Source: Gluconacetobacter diazotrophicus PA1 5 (GTDB lineage: Bacteria; Pseudomonadota; Alphaproteobacteria; Acetobacterales; Acetobacteraceae). Taken from it: a stretch of 64,000 nt of DNA. The notes beneath the pieces were generated by a model, which saw only the letters and a program-made list of their open reading frames with translations, was not told where the DNA came from and searched no databases. Below are positions 17,410-28,141 of this stretch, piece by piece. The stretch spans positions 3,016,001 through 3,080,000 of the forward strand of contig NC_010125.1 in NCBI RefSeq assembly GCF_000067045.1. Direction: 5' to 3'. Position 1 is the stretch's first letter, and the number at the start of each line of letters is the position of its first letter. Both the position numbers and the translations under genes were made by a program.

Positions 17410-17922
17410 TCAATCGCCGGACGCGCGTCCCTGACGGGCCAGCAGCAGCATGTCCCACGGCAGGGCCGGGATTTCCCGCAGGCGCCAGAACCACCGGCGC
17501 CCGAGATGACGCGAGGCCGGCACCCGGGGCGGCGGCACACGCACGACGCGCCAGCCCGCCTGGCGCATCAGGACCAGGCACCGGGGCAGGTGATAGGCGC
17601 TGCTGGCCACCGCGACCGGGCCGCGATACCCCCGGGCCCGCAGCAGGGCCGTGCAGGCCAGCACCGAATCCAGCGTATCCCGCGCCGTGTCCTCGACCAC
17701 GATCGCGCGATCCGGCACCCCGGCCGCGCGCAGCAGGTCCGCCATCAGGGCGGCTTCGGTCGGACGGCCGTCCGGACTGCCGCCGGTGGGAATGAACAGC
17801 GGCGACGGCAGGGTGCGCCCATAGGCGATGGCGGCTTCGGTCCGGTGGCGCAGGGTGGCGGTCGGCGTGCCGTCCGGACGGACCGCGGCCCCGAAGATCA
17901 CGACGGGCAGCGCCGCCGTCAC
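17410..17922 (-). CDS. YdcF/DUF218 family protein
   Basis: A 170-aa DUF218 (YdcF-like) domain protein: PVVIFGAAVRPDG, FIPTGGSPDGRPTEAALMADLL, ARDTLDSVLAC and VASSAYHLPRCLVLMRQAG, the usual order of conserved blocks. The GTG start at 17922 overlaps the stop of the upstream gene. It has no clear multi-helix membrane part, unlike SanA or ElyC relatives. The biochemical role of the family is not settled; some members act in envelope polysaccharide steps. Confidence 0.8.
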   Translation of the reverse strand: MTAALPVVIFGAAVRPDGTPTATLRHRTEAAIAYGRTLPSPLFIPTGGSPDGRPTEAALMADLLRAAGVPDRAIVVEDTARDTLDSVLACTALLRARGYRGPVAVASSAYHLPRCLVLMRQAGWRVVRVPPPRVPASRHLGRRWFWRLREIPALPWDMLLLARQGRASGD

Positions 17923-18755
17923 GGCGGTGCCTGGAGCAACACCTGGTTCAGGCCCGACAGGGTCGCGAACATCGTCCGCCAGATCGCATCGAACCGTTCG
18001 GCGGGCACGCCGCGAGACACCATGATCGCCACCAGATCGGCGACCGTGCGCGCGCCGTCCAGCAGCGGCACCAGTCCCCGCGTCTGCGGCGGCACCTTCA
18101 GGGCGACGATTCGGGTACCCAGCGTGACCGGCAGGCGGTCGTCCTCGAGCCGGATTCGCCGTACCAGTTCGACGCCCGACCCATCGCGCAGGATGGGGAC
18201 GGCGGCGCGGTCCATCGGGTCCGCCCAGCCGATATCGTCGCCGGCCCGCCGGGCGTAGACCACGTGGGCCGGCACGTCGCCCGCCAGCGATTCGCCCACG
18301 GCGGCCCGCATGCGGTCCGGCACGGTGGGAAGGCATGAATACGGACCGGGATCGGGCTGGAACGCGTCCGGGTCATAGAGCAAGGGCGGAATCAGGCTGG
18401 CGGCCTGCAATCCCGCGCGATCCAGCAGCCCGAACAGGCCGGGCACGTCACAGGACGCAGCCGCGACCGTGATCCGCATGCCGCCGCCCGGCGCCAGCAG
18501 GCCCGCCAGATCGGCCAGGATCAGGTTGTGGCCGGCATGGGGGCGCAGGTCGCAGGCGATGAAATCATACGGCGCGTCCCGCAGCGTGGCGGAGGGGTCT
18601 AGGCGCGTGACGCCGCCGGGCCGGCCGGCACGGGCAAGGTCGGCGGCCAACGCCTGGGCGCCTTCCGCCCCCTCGACCAGCGCATAGAGCGGCTGCGACC
18701 GCGCGCGGCGCGCACCGAAGAGCCAGTAATCGACCTCGTGCAGGAAGCCGGACAT
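17919..18755 (-). CDS. Methyltransferase-like protein of unknown function
   Basis: A 278-aa protein whose middle (about 65-150) resembles a SAM-dependent methyltransferase Rossmann region: YDFIACDLRPH...LADLAGLLAPGGGMRITV. The C-terminal third (about 210-278) looks like a small helical or winged-helix domain. The glycine-rich SAM motif is not clear, so enzyme activity is uncertain. The ATG at 18755 was chosen to follow the betaine-binding gene by 2 bp. It overlaps the DUF218 gene downstream, making a three-gene operon. Confidence 0.55.
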   Translation of the reverse strand: MSGFLHEVDYWLFGARRARSQPLYALVEGAEGAQALAADLARAGRPGGVTRLDPSATLRDAPYDFIACDLRPHAGHNLILADLAGLLAPGGGMRITVAAASCDVPGLFGLLDRAGLQAASLIPPLLYDPDAFQPDPGPYSCLPTVPDRMRAAVGESLAGDVPAHVVYARRAGDDIGWADPMDRAAVPILRDGSGVELVRRIRLEDDRLPVTLGTRIVALKVPPQTRGLVPLLDGARTVADLVAIMVSRGVPAERFDAIWRTMFATLSGLNQVLLQAPP

Positions 18756-18757
18756 CC

Positions 18758-19516
18758 TTAGCGCGGCAGCAGCTTGCCGCGCTGCCAGGCCTCGGCGGCC
18801 TCGTCGGCGCTCATGCCCTCGCGACGCATGGCGTAATCGAGGGCGCTGACGACCTTGTTGCCCAGCGTCAGTTCGTCCAGTTCGTCCAGCAGGTCGGAAT
18901 CCAGCGTCTCGCGCGCCGCCGTGCGCAGCAGCAACCGTGCCTGCTGTTCGCCGCCCAGTCCGGCCTTGGGGTCGTCCAGCAGGCGCAGCCGGCCGCCATG
19001 ATGCAGGAAATGGGGCTGCCAGAGCGGCAGGATCGTGGCTTCGCCGGTTTCGATCGCCTGGGCGGCGTGCTGGAACGCGTCCTCGTCGGGGCGGGCGTCG
19101 AGGGTGAAGCCGCATTCGGTCAGGCCATAGGCGGCGACGCCCTGCCGTACCCGTTCGATCACCGACTCCGGTGTCACGATGTTGCGGCTGACCGTGCCGT
19201 CATCGGTGGCGAGGTCGGCGATAGTGACGACGTACGGGGCGCTGCCCTCGGGCAGGGCCCAGCCGAAGACGGGCTTGTACAGCCCGCCGAACGCTTCCAT
19301 CCCCAGCGCGGGGGCCAGCCAGTCGGGATCGATATCCGGCAGCCAGGCCGACACGAACAGGTCGATCCCGCCCGCCGCCATCGCCGCCGACAGGTCGTTC
19401 CGGGTCCCGGTGACGTATTCGACCTCCATCTCGTAGGCCTCCAGCACGCGCACCACGGCCGCCGCCGCCGCCGCGTGCAGAATGGTATCCGGATGGCCCA
19501 GCGTCACCGTCGTCAT
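18758..19516 (-). CDS. OpuAC/ProX-like glycine-betaine-binding domain protein, no signal peptide
   Basis: A 252-aa periplasmic-binding-protein-like fold of the glycine betaine/choline type: VTLGHPDTILHAAAAAAV, DLFVSAWLPDIDPDWL and AIETGEATILPLWQPHFLHH are typical. The N-terminus MTTVTLGHPDT has no hydrophobic signal segment or lipobox, unlike a transporter subunit, and no permease or ATPase gene is adjacent. It may be a cytoplasmic ligand-binding protein or lack its transporter. It is the first gene of a three-gene operon with the methyltransferase-like and DUF218 proteins. Confidence 0.7.
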   Translation of the reverse strand: MTTVTLGHPDTILHAAAAAAVVRVLEAYEMEVEYVTGTRNDLSAAMAAGGIDLFVSAWLPDIDPDWLAPALGMEAFGGLYKPVFGWALPEGSAPYVVTIADLATDDGTVSRNIVTPESVIERVRQGVAAYGLTECGFTLDARPDEDAFQHAAQAIETGEATILPLWQPHFLHHGGRLRLLDDPKAGLGGEQQARLLLRTAARETLDSDLLDELDELTLGNKVVSALDYAMRREGMSADEAAEAWQRGKLLPR

Positions 19517-19609
19517 ATCACCTCTCCCCGTATTCGGGGTGGTTCCAGCAGGTGGAACCCGTTTGCGCAAGGGGCCGGAGGGACAAAAAGCCGGGACGCG
19601 GGCCCGCCG

Positions 19610-21739
19610 TTACCAGATTTTCACGCGCGCCTCGGGCTTGAGGTAGAGCGTGTCGCCCGGCTTGACGTTCCATGCCCGATACCAGGCATCGATATTATGC
19701 ATAGGCAGGTTGACCCGCGCCTGCGGCGGGGAATGCGGGTCGGTCATGATCCGCGCCCGCACGGTATCGTCGCGCATCTTCTGCCGCCAGACCTGCGCCC
19801 AGCCCAGGAACACGCGCTGGTCGCCGGTCAGTCCGCCGATCACCGGCGCGGGCTTGCCGTGCAGCGACGCATGATAGGCATCCAGCGCCAGGGTCAGGCC
19901 GCCCAGGTCGGCGATGTTCTCGCCCATCGTCAGCTTGCCGTTCACATGCACGCCCGGCAGGACCTGGAACGCGTCGTACTGCGCGCCGAAGCGGGCCGCC
20001 AGTTTGTCGAAGCGGGCCGCGTCGTCCTTGGTCCACCATTCCTTCAGTCGGCCGAGGTAGTCGAACTTGCGCCCCTCGTCGTCGAAGGAATGCGTCATCT
20101 CGTGCCCGATCACGCCGCCGATGGCGCCGTAATTGATCGCCGGGTCGGCCTTCGGGTTGAAGAACGGCGGCTGCAGGATCGCTGCGGGGAACACGACCTC
20201 GTTGAACAGGGGGTTGTTGTAGGCGTTGACGGTCTGCGGCGTCATGTCCCACTCGTCCCGGTCCACCGGGTGGCCCAGGTGACCCAGCCAGTAGCGCCAT
20301 TCGAAGGCCACCGCCCGTTCCGCGTTGCCGTACGCGTCCCCCTGGCGGATCGGCAGGGTGCTGTAGTCGCGCCAGCGGTTGGGATAGCCGATCTGGATGG
20401 TGAAATGATCGAGCTTCTGCAGCGCCGCCGCGCGGGTCTGCGGGCCCATCCATTCATTATGCTGCAGCCGGACCCGGAAGGCGGCCTTCAGTTCGCCGGT
20501 CAGGGCGCGCATCGTATCGCGATAGGCCGGCGGGAAGTAGCGCGCGACATAGGTCTGACCCAGCGCCATGCCCATCGCGCTGCTGGTGACCGTCACTCCG
20601 CGCTTCCAGCGCTCGGGCAGTTGCGGCTGGCCGCCCAGGGTCTTGTCGTTGAAGTCGAACGAGGCCTGGACGAACGCGCGTGGCAGGTAGCGCGCCGCGT
20701 TGTCCACCAGGTGGAAAGCCAGCCAGGCGCGCAGCGTGGCCAGGTCGGTTTCGGACGCGATCCGGGCTTCGCCCACGACGGCATCGGGTTCGCCGACGAT
20801 CAGGGTGCCCGACGTGACGATGCCGGGCGGCAGTTCGGCGCCGGTCAGGTAGGCCGCCCAGTCGAAGCCTGGCGCGCGCTTGCGCAGGTCCGACACTGTG
20901 ATCGGGTTGTAGGTCCGGTCGGGGTCGCGCATGTCCTGCCGCGCCCAGTGCGCACCGGCCAGCCGGGTTTCGAACGCCACGATGGCGGGCGCCATCTTCG
21001 CCGCGTCCGGCCACTGGATCATGGTCAGGATCTGCCGCACATAGGCCTGATAGGCAGTCTTCTTCGCCGCCATCGCGGGCTTCAGGTAATAATCGCGGTC
21101 CGGCAGGCCGATCCCGGCCTGGTCCAGCGTCAGGGCATAGACGGTCGGGTCCTTGGCGTCGGGCTGGATTCCCAGCCCGAACAGCGAATACTGGAAACCC
21201 GACTGCGCCCGGCCCAGCAGGGCGGCGAAGGCCGTGCGGGTGTCCACCGCGCGGATCGCGTCCAGCCCGGGGGCCAGCGGACGGACGCCCAGGGATTCGA
21301 TCCCCTGTTCGTCCATGAAGGTCGAATAGAAGGTGCCCAGCTTCTGGTCCACCGTCACGGGCTGCGCCACCGGATGGGCCGACAGGTCCCGCAGGATGGT
21401 CTGCACGCGCTGGCGCGAGAGTTCATGCAGCATGTTGAACGGCCCATAGGCCGTCATGTCCGGGGGAATGACGATGTCATGCACCGCACGGCCGTTGGCG
21501 TACCCGAAGAAGTCGTTGCCCGGCACGATCGCGGTGTCGCGGCCCGCCATGTCGAAGCCCCACGTGCCGTAGGACGGCGCGGCAGGCTCCTTGGCGGCGG
21601 AGGTCTGCGCGATATCGGCTGCCCGGGCACCCCCGGAGGCGAGCAGTCCGGCCGCAACCAGAAATGCCGTTCCGCACAGCAACGACGCACGCGCCCGCCC
21701 GCCCCGACGGCCCGATCCGTATCCCGTGAAATCTGACAT
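19610..21739 (-). CDS. M13 family (neprilysin/PepO-like) metallopeptidase
   Basis: A 709-aa zinc endopeptidase. A signal peptide (hydrophobic segment about 20-40 ending GGARA) indicates export. The zinc site GGVIGHEMTHSFDDEGRKFD (HExxH) and the third ligand in ENIADLGGL (ExxxD) are intact. NAYNNPLFNEVVFPAAIL is the M13 substrate-binding block. The C-terminal KPGDTLYLKPEARVKIW matches the usual M13 end. It probably degrades small peptides in the periplasm. It stands alone with short gaps on both sides. Confidence 0.92.
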   Translation of the reverse strand: MSDFTGYGSGRRGGRARASLLCGTAFLVAAGLLASGGARAADIAQTSAAKEPAAPSYGTWGFDMAGRDTAIVPGNDFFGYANGRAVHDIVIPPDMTAYGPFNMLHELSRQRVQTILRDLSAHPVAQPVTVDQKLGTFYSTFMDEQGIESLGVRPLAPGLDAIRAVDTRTAFAALLGRAQSGFQYSLFGLGIQPDAKDPTVYALTLDQAGIGLPDRDYYLKPAMAAKKTAYQAYVRQILTMIQWPDAAKMAPAIVAFETRLAGAHWARQDMRDPDRTYNPITVSDLRKRAPGFDWAAYLTGAELPPGIVTSGTLIVGEPDAVVGEARIASETDLATLRAWLAFHLVDNAARYLPRAFVQASFDFNDKTLGGQPQLPERWKRGVTVTSSAMGMALGQTYVARYFPPAYRDTMRALTGELKAAFRVRLQHNEWMGPQTRAAALQKLDHFTIQIGYPNRWRDYSTLPIRQGDAYGNAERAVAFEWRYWLGHLGHPVDRDEWDMTPQTVNAYNNPLFNEVVFPAAILQPPFFNPKADPAINYGAIGGVIGHEMTHSFDDEGRKFDYLGRLKEWWTKDDAARFDKLAARFGAQYDAFQVLPGVHVNGKLTMGENIADLGGLTLALDAYHASLHGKPAPVIGGLTGDQRVFLGWAQVWRQKMRDDTVRARIMTDPHSPPQARVNLPMHNIDAWYRAWNVKPGDTLYLKPEARVKIW

Positions 21740-21776
21740 CCTGCTCCCTTTATATCTCGCCACCCGGACGGGTGGC

Positions 21777-22391
21777 TTACTTGCGGCGGGCCGCCCCGCC
21801 CTTCGCCGGCTTCGCGGCCGAAGGCGGCTGCGCCATGGCGGCGACGCGATAGTCGAAGACCATGGCCCCTGCCAGGTACGGCGACGCGAACGCCTTGAAC
21901 GCGTCATGCGCGGGGTCGAAGAAACCGGGCGCGGTCACAACCGGACGGCCCACATAATAATTGCGATCCCCCTCGGACGCGAACGAGACGAGGAATCCCA
22001 TCTCGTATCCCTCGTCTTGGCCTTCCCCGCTGTCCTGTATCCCGCTTTCGATCGACAGCACCAGCGGCCGTCCGTCCGGGCGACGCGAATCGACCGCCAG
22101 TTCCAGGAAGCGCCGGGCGATTTCGGCCTTCTGGAAGGGGGTCACGGCCTTCTGGAAGCGAAACAGCACCATGTGCCGGACGAGGCCGGGACGAAAATCG
22201 GGGGCAGTGAAGGCGGCGACCCCCACCTGGGCCATCACCTGCTGGACGGCGGTGGCGGCGGCGTCGGGCAGCGGCGGGGCCGCCGGCGAGGTCGCGATTG
22301 GCAGGGAATAAGGCTGGGCCCGCGCCGGCAGGCCCGCCAGGAGACTCGCCGCCAGCAGCCCGGCGGCCGCAGCCTTGGTCCGGTCGAACAT
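21777..22391 (-). CDS. Exported Dabb (stress-responsive A/B barrel) domain protein
   Basis: A 204-aa protein with a signal peptide (AAAGLLAASLLAGLPARA, 8-25) and then a dimeric alpha/beta barrel domain. The domain shows LVRHMVLFRFQKAVTPFQKAEIARRFLEL and GYEMGFLVSFASEGDRNYYV, the pattern of Dabb domains. The last ~20 residues are basic and Lys/Ala-rich. Dabb proteins bind or transform small molecules in varied pathways; no specific function can be assigned. The next upstream gene starts 44 bp away. Confidence 0.75.
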   Translation of the reverse strand: MFDRTKAAAAGLLAASLLAGLPARAQPYSLPIATSPAAPPLPDAAATAVQQVMAQVGVAAFTAPDFRPGLVRHMVLFRFQKAVTPFQKAEIARRFLELAVDSRRPDGRPLVLSIESGIQDSGEGQDEGYEMGFLVSFASEGDRNYYVGRPVVTAPGFFDPAHDAFKAFASPYLAGAMVFDYRVAAMAQPPSAAKPAKGGAARRK

Positions 22392-22435
22392 GTGGTAGTC
22401 CTTCTGCAGCAAGCCTTTCGAAGCGGGCGGCCGTG

Positions 22436-23260
22436 TCATGCCAGGGCGGCCTGACGGGCGAATTTCTTCTGGCGCAGGCGAATCGCACGATAGATCACCT
22501 GGGCGATCAGCGCATGGACCCAGCCATGGGGTGCCACGCCGATGGTCTTCAGGATCATGCCCGTGACGCGGGTCGTGTGCCGGAGCTGATAGACGCGCAT
22601 GGCCCGCGCCATGTAGGCCGCGATGCAGCGCCGATGGTCGTAGGGCACGCCGGGCGGTTCGTTGGTCGTGTGGTAGGCCGAGGCCAGTTCGTCGTCCTCG
22701 GTTTCCGTCACCCGGCCCAGGGCGATGCGGGCGCGCTGCCACACGCCCAGGCGTTCGCGCTTCAGGTAGCGGTGCATATGGTCGTAGAACAGCTTGAAAT
22801 GCCGGTATTCGTCGGCCGCGATCTGCCGGCAGATCGCCTTCAGCAGCGGTTCGTCCGTCGCGTCGGCCAGGGCGGTATAGAAGGACGAGGTCCCGGTTTC
22901 GACCATGCACCGGGCGATCAGCTCGCCGGTGCGCGAGCCGCGAATCGAACGGTCGACCTCCAGTTCCAGCTTGTAGGATTCGCGGTAGCGCGCGAAGGCC
23001 TCGGGGTAGTTCCAGGTCGGGTCGGCCATCATCGCCCAGCGCCCCAGCGCGTCGCCGTGCTGCACTTCCTCGATCGCCCAGTTGTCGGCGGCCGCCTGGA
23101 AGGCCGGGTCGTCGAAGAACACGTTGTTCAGGTACACGGCGTAATCGACGCCGTTCCGTTCGACGACCGAAGCCGCCTTGACCACCGGGATGATGTCGGG
23201 GTCCAGGCGCGCCGGATCGAAACTGTCCCAATCCATCTGTTCAATGCGCCAATGTTTCAT
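22436..23260 (-). CDS. Ferritin-like di-iron protein related to acyl-ACP desaturases
   Basis: A 274-aa protein with two ExxH-type metal motifs: IEEVQHGDALG and AADEYRHFKLFYDHMH. A third acidic stretch, VETGTSSFYTALADAT, completes the four-helix di-iron pattern. The layout matches the soluble acyl-ACP desaturase (FA_desaturase_2) and ferritin-like superfamily. The ATG at 23260 was chosen; longer frames have no similarity. It is divergent from sucC across a 225-bp gap containing a 9-bp inverted repeat. Substrate and reaction are unproven. Confidence 0.7.
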   Translation of the reverse strand: MKHWRIEQMDWDSFDPARLDPDIIPVVKAASVVERNGVDYAVYLNNVFFDDPAFQAAADNWAIEEVQHGDALGRWAMMADPTWNYPEAFARYRESYKLELEVDRSIRGSRTGELIARCMVETGTSSFYTALADATDEPLLKAICRQIAADEYRHFKLFYDHMHRYLKRERLGVWQRARIALGRVTETEDDELASAYHTTNEPPGVPYDHRRCIAAYMARAMRVYQLRHTTRVTGMILKTIGVAPHGWVHALIAQVIYRAIRLRQKKFARQAALA

Positions 23261-23358
23261 CCTGCCCTGTCTTTCCCCCGGCTTTCGTCCCACCCGCGTT
23301 CCCCGGTATCCCGCACGGGGCATATACGGGTCTGAACAGATCCTTTTCAGCTTCCGAG

Positions 23359-23385
23359 ATGGCATAAACGATCCGATTATGCCAT
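23359..23385. promoter_or_regulatory. Candidate operator: 9-bp inverted repeat between divergent genes
   Basis: ATGGCATAA (23359-23367) and TTATGCCAT (23377-23385) are perfect inverted repeats separated by 9 bp. They lie in the gap between the desaturase-like gene (minus, start 23260) and sucC (plus, start 23486). The size and spacing fit a dimeric repressor or activator site; the regulator is unknown. Confidence 0.5.
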
Positions 23386-23485
23386 GCAGAGCTGATCGGG
23401 ACCATGCCCACCCCAGCATGCCACCCGGTTCGCCCCACCCCGGCTTACCCGGGCGCGCAACGATAACAAACGCGGATCAAACCGT

Positions 23486-24699
23486 ATGAACATACATGAA
23501 TATCAGGCAAAGGCCCTGTTGAAGGGCTTCGGCATGCCGGTTCCCGATGGGCGCGTCGTCCGTTCCCCGGACGAAGCCCTGCTGGCCGCCCGCGCGATGG
23601 GCGCCCCGCTGGTGGTGGTCAAGGCGCAGATCCATGCCGGCGGCCGCGGCGCGGGTCATTTCGCCCATGATCCCGGCGGCAAGGGCGGCGTACGCCTGGC
23701 CCGCACGCCCGAGGATGCCGAGCAGGCCGCCATCGCGATGCTGGACCAGACCCTGGTCACGCGCCAGACCGGCTCTGCCGGCCGCGTGGTCCGCCGCCTG
23801 TATATCGAGGCCGGATGCGATATCGGGCGCGAGCTGTACCTGTCGCTGCTGGTGGATCGCGGCACTGGGCGCATCGTCATCGTGGCGTCGCAGGACGGCG
23901 GCATGGCGATCGAGGACGTCGCCGCCGCCACGCCCGAGCGTATCCTGAAGGAACCGATCGACCCGGCCACCGGCCTGTCCGACTACCAGGCGCGCACGCT
24001 GGCGGCGCGGCTGGACCTGCATGGACGGTCGATCCGCGCCTTCACCACCGTGCTGCGCGCGGCCTATGACGCGTTCGTGGCGCTGGACGCCGCGATCGTC
24101 GAGATCAATCCGCTGGTCGTCACCCGGTCGGGCGACCTTCTGGCGCTGGACGCCAAGATGAGCTTCGACGACAACGCGCTGTTCCGCCATCCGGAACTGG
24201 AAGAACTGCGCGACGAGAACGAGGAAGACCCCCGCGAGCGCGAGGCCGCGCGCCACGGCCTGGCCTATGTCGGGCTGGACGGGACCATCGGCTGCATGGT
24301 CAACGGCGCCGGGCTGGCGATGGCGACCATGGACATCATCAAGATGGAGGGCGAGGAACCGGCCAACTTCCTGGACGTGGGCGGCGGCGCCACGCGCGAA
24401 CGGGTGGCGGCGGCGTTCCGCATCCTGCTGTCCGACCGCAAGGTGCGCGGCATCCTGGTGAACATCTTCGGCGGCATCATGCGCTGCGACATCATCGCGG
24501 ACGCCATCGTCGCCGCGTCGCGCGAAACGGGGCTGCACGTGCCGCTGGTGGTGCGGCTGGCCGGCACCAACGTCGAACAGGGGCACCAGATCCTGTCGGC
24601 ATCGGGGCTGAGGATCATCCCGGCCGACGACCTGGCCGACGCGGCCACCAAGATCGTCGCCGCCGTGCGCGAAACCGCTTTCGCCGGGGGGGCCGCCTG

Positions 24700-24700
<1 letters not shown>
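23486..24700 (+). CDS. sucC: Succinate-CoA ligase (ADP-forming) subunit beta
   Basis: A 404-aa ATP-grasp subunit starting [16 protein letters not shown]. It has the nucleotide-binding [10 protein letters not shown] region, [25 protein letters not shown] and the C-terminal [18 protein letters not shown] and [12 protein letters not shown]. With SucD it interconverts succinyl-CoA and succinate with ADP or GDP in the TCA cycle. The sequence fits alphaproteobacterial SucC better than malate thiokinase. Its stop overlaps the sucD ATG by one base. This matters because many acetic acid bacteria use the CoA-transferase AarC instead. Confidence 0.9.
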
Positions 24701-25581
<881 letters not shown>

Positions 25582-25595
25582 CCCGCCCGCCGCAC

Positions 25596-25634
25596 AAGGC
25601 GTGCCCGTCCCGTTGCGCGGGCCGGGCACGCCTT
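25596..25634 (+). terminator. Candidate hairpin terminator after sucD
   Basis: AAGGCGTGCCCG (25596-25607) pairs perfectly with CGGGCACGCCTT (25623-25634) over a 15-base loop, 15 bp after the sucD stop. It lacks a T-run, so it may be a stability hairpin or a Rho-assisted stop rather than a textbook intrinsic terminator. Confidence 0.4.
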
Positions 25635-25702
25635 GGGTGACACCGCCCCCCCTTCTGTGGCAGAGCGTGTTCCTTATCGCCGACAGTCCAGGAACCAGCC
25701 CG

Positions 25703-26713
25703 ATGCCCGATGGTGTCATCCCGTCCACCTCGCCGTGTCATGCCGACCCGTCGCTTCCGCCGGTGCGCACCGACTGGACGCGGGACGAGATCGCGGCGCT
25801 GATCGCCCTGCCCTTCCCCGAACTGATGTTCCGGGCGCAGAGCGTGCATCGCGCCCGCTTCGACCCCACCGAGATCCAGATTTCCACCCTGCTGTCGATC
25901 AAGACCGGCGGCTGCCCCGAGGATTGCGCCTACTGCCCGCAGAGCGCGAAGCACGAGGACGGCGGCGTGAAGGCCAGCCGCCTGATGGCGGTGGAGGCCG
26001 TGCTGAAGGAAGCCCGGGCGGCGCGGGACGCCGGGGCCGCGCGCTTCTGCATGGGCGCCGCGTGGCGTTCGCCCAAGGATCATGACCTGGAGACCGTTTG
26101 CGCCATGGTCGAGGGCGTGAAGAGCCTGGGCATGGAGACCTGCGTCACGCTGGGCATGCTGGACGACCGGCAGGCGCACCGCCTGCGCGAGGCCGGGCTG
26201 GATTACTACAACCACAATCTGGACACCTCGCCCGAGCATTACGGGTCCATCATTTCCACCCGCACCTATCAGGAGCGGCTGGATACGCTGGCGCATGTGC
26301 GCGATGCCGGGATCAATGTCTGCTGCGGCGGCATCGTGGGCATGGGCGAGAACGACGACGACCGCGCGGGGCTGATCGCCAGCCTGGCCAGCCTGCCGCG
26401 GCACCCCGAAAGCGTGCCGATCAACCTGCTGGTCCGCGTGGCGGGAACGCCGCTGGCCGGGGCCGATCCGGTCGATCCGATCGACTTCGTCCGCATCATC
26501 GCCGCCGCGCGCATCGCCATGCCGGCCAGCCGGGTACGGCTGGCGGCGGGGCGCGAGGACATGACGGACGAAGCGCAGACCCTGTGCTTCCTGGCCGGCG
26601 CGAATTCGATCTTCTATGGCGAGAAGCTGCTGACCACCCCCAACCCCGAAGCCAGCCGCGATGCCAGGCTGCTCGCGCGGCTGGGGATGCATACGAGTCT
26701 GGCCCAGGCCTGA
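25703..26713 (+). CDS. bioB: Biotin synthase
   Basis: A 336-aa radical SAM enzyme with the 4Fe-4S motif [10 protein letters not shown] (CxxxCxxC). Downstream it has [43 protein letters not shown] and [17 protein letters not shown], all standard for BioB. It inserts sulfur into dethiobiotin. The ATG at 25703 was chosen because the longer frame overlaps sucD. No other bio genes are in the window. Confidence 0.96.
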   Translation: MPDGVIPSTSPCHADPSLPPVRTDWTRDEIAALIALPFPELMFRAQSVHRARFDPTEIQISTLLSIKTGGCPEDCAYCPQSAKHEDGGVKASRLMAVEAVLKEARAARDAGAARFCMGAAWRSPKDHDLETVCAMVEGVKSLGMETCVTLGMLDDRQAHRLREAGLDYYNHNLDTSPEHYGSIISTRTYQERLDTLAHVRDAGINVCCGGIVGMGENDDDRAGLIASLASLPRHPESVPINLLVRVAGTPLAGADPVDPIDFVRIIAAARIAMPASRVRLAAGREDMTDEAQTLCFLAGANSIFYGEKLLTTPNPEASRDARLLARLGMHTSLAQA

Positions 26714-26765
26714 ACGCCGTCATTTAGCACTTGCGTCGCGCAGCGGCGTGTCGGAAACCACCGCC

Positions 26766-27401
26766 ATGTCGTATGCGATCAAGGAGATGTTCGCGACCCT
26801 CCAGGGCGAGGGCGCGCATGCCGGCCGTGCCGCCGTGTTCTGCCGCTTTGCCGGATGCAATCTCTGGTCGGGGCGGGAGGCCGATCGCGCCACGGCCGTC
26901 TGCCGTTTCTGCGATACCGACTTCGTGGGCACGGATGGCACGGGCGGCGGCCGCTTCGCCGATGCCTCGTCGCTGGCCGACGCGATCGCCGCGACCTGGG
27001 AGGCACCGGGGCGCGAGCATGCCTTCGTCGTCTTCACCGGTGGCGAGCCGCTGCTGCAACTGGATGACGCGCTGATCGGGGCGGTGCATGAACGGGGCTT
27101 CGAGATCGCGGTCGAGACCAACGGCACCCTGCCCGTCCCACCCGGCGTGGACTGGATCTGCGTCAGCCCGAAGGCGGGCGCGGACCTGGTGCAGCGCACC
27201 GGGCACGAACTGAAGCTGGTCTATCCGCAGCCCGACCTGCTGCCCGAGCGCGTGGCGGGGCTGGATTTCCGGCAATTCTGGCTGCAACCCATGGACGGGC
27301 CCGCCCAGGCCGCGAACACGGCGGCGGCCGTCGCCTATTGCCGCGCCCACCCGCGCTGGCGCTTGTCGCTGCAAACCCACAAGCTGATCGGGATACCCTA
27401 G
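26766..27401 (+). CDS. queE: 7-carboxy-7-deazaguanine synthase
   Basis: A 211-aa radical SAM enzyme starting [21 protein letters not shown]. Its cluster motif is the variant C-x14-C-x2-C (CNLW...[10 protein letters not shown]), known in Burkholderia-type QueE, instead of CxxxCxx[12 protein letters not shown] and SPKAGADL follow. It converts 6-carboxytetrahydropterin to CDG in preQ0/queuosine synthesis. queC starts 2 bp after its stop. Confidence 0.93.
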   Translation: MSYAIKEMFATLQGEGAHAGRAAVFCRFAGCNLWSGREADRATAVCRFCDTDFVGTDGTGGGRFADASSLADAIAATWEAPGREHAFVVFTGGEPLLQLDDALIGAVHERGFEIAVETNGTLPVPPGVDWICVSPKAGADLVQRTGHELKLVYPQPDLLPERVAGLDFRQFWLQPMDGPAQAANTAAAVAYCRAHPRWRLSLQTHKLIGIP

Positions 27402-27403
27402 AA

Positions 27404-28141
27404 ATGGCCACATCCCTGACCCCCGCCGATCCGTTGCAGGAAGCCGCGATCGTGCTGTTTTCCGGCGGGCAGGATTCCGCGACCTGCCTGGCCTGGGCCC
27501 TGTCGCGCTTCGGCCGGGTGGAAACCGTGGGCTTCGATTACGGACAGCGCCATGCGGTGGAACTGGCCTGCCGGGCGCGGCTGCGCGACGGAATGGCGGC
27601 GCTGGACCCGGACTGGGCCACCCGGCTGGGCCAGGACCATACGCTGGCGCTGGACGCTCTGGGGACGGTGTCGGACACCGCGCTGACGCGCGATGCCGCG
27701 ATCACGATGAACGAGAACGGGCTTCCCAGCACCTTCGTCCCCGGACGCAACCTGATCTTCCTGACCTTCGCGGCGGCGCTGGCCGCGCGGCGGGGCGCGC
27801 GCCACATCGTCGGCGGCATGTGCGAGACCGATTATTCCGGCTATCCCGACTGCCGCGACGACACGATCAAGGCGATGCAGGTCGCGCTGAACCTAGGCAT
27901 GGCCAGCCGCTACGTGCTGCACACGCCGCTGATGTGGATCGACAAGGCCGAGACCTGGCGCATGGCCGAGGGACTGGGCGGTGCCGACCTGGTCGAGCTG
28001 ATCAACCGCGAGAGCCATAGCTGCTATCTGGGCGTGCGCGACGTGATGCATCCCTGGGGCCATGGCTGCGGCACCTGCCCCGCCTGCATGCTGCGCCGCG
28101 CGGGATGGGAACGCTATGTCGCGGACGGCGCCGATGCTTGA
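27404..28141 (+). CDS. queC: 7-cyano-7-deazaguanine synthase
   Basis: A 245-aa ATP-PPase enzyme: [16 protein letters not shown] holds the SGGxDS motif, then [17 protein letters not shown] and [12 protein letters not shown]-like blocks. The zinc cluster is near the C-terminus (CYLG...[12 protein letters not shown]). It makes preQ0 from CDG, ammonia and ATP. It overlaps queD by 8 bp, in the order queE-queC-queD. Confidence 0.95.
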   Translation: MATSLTPADPLQEAAIVLFSGGQDSATCLAWALSRFGRVETVGFDYGQRHAVELACRARLRDGMAALDPDWATRLGQDHTLALDALGTVSDTALTRDAAITMNENGLPSTFVPGRNLIFLTFAAALAARRGARHIVGGMCETDYSGYPDCRDDTIKAMQVALNLGMASRYVLHTPLMWIDKAETWRMAEGLGGADLVELINRESHSCYLGVRDVMHPWGHGCGTCPACMLRRAGWERYVADGADA

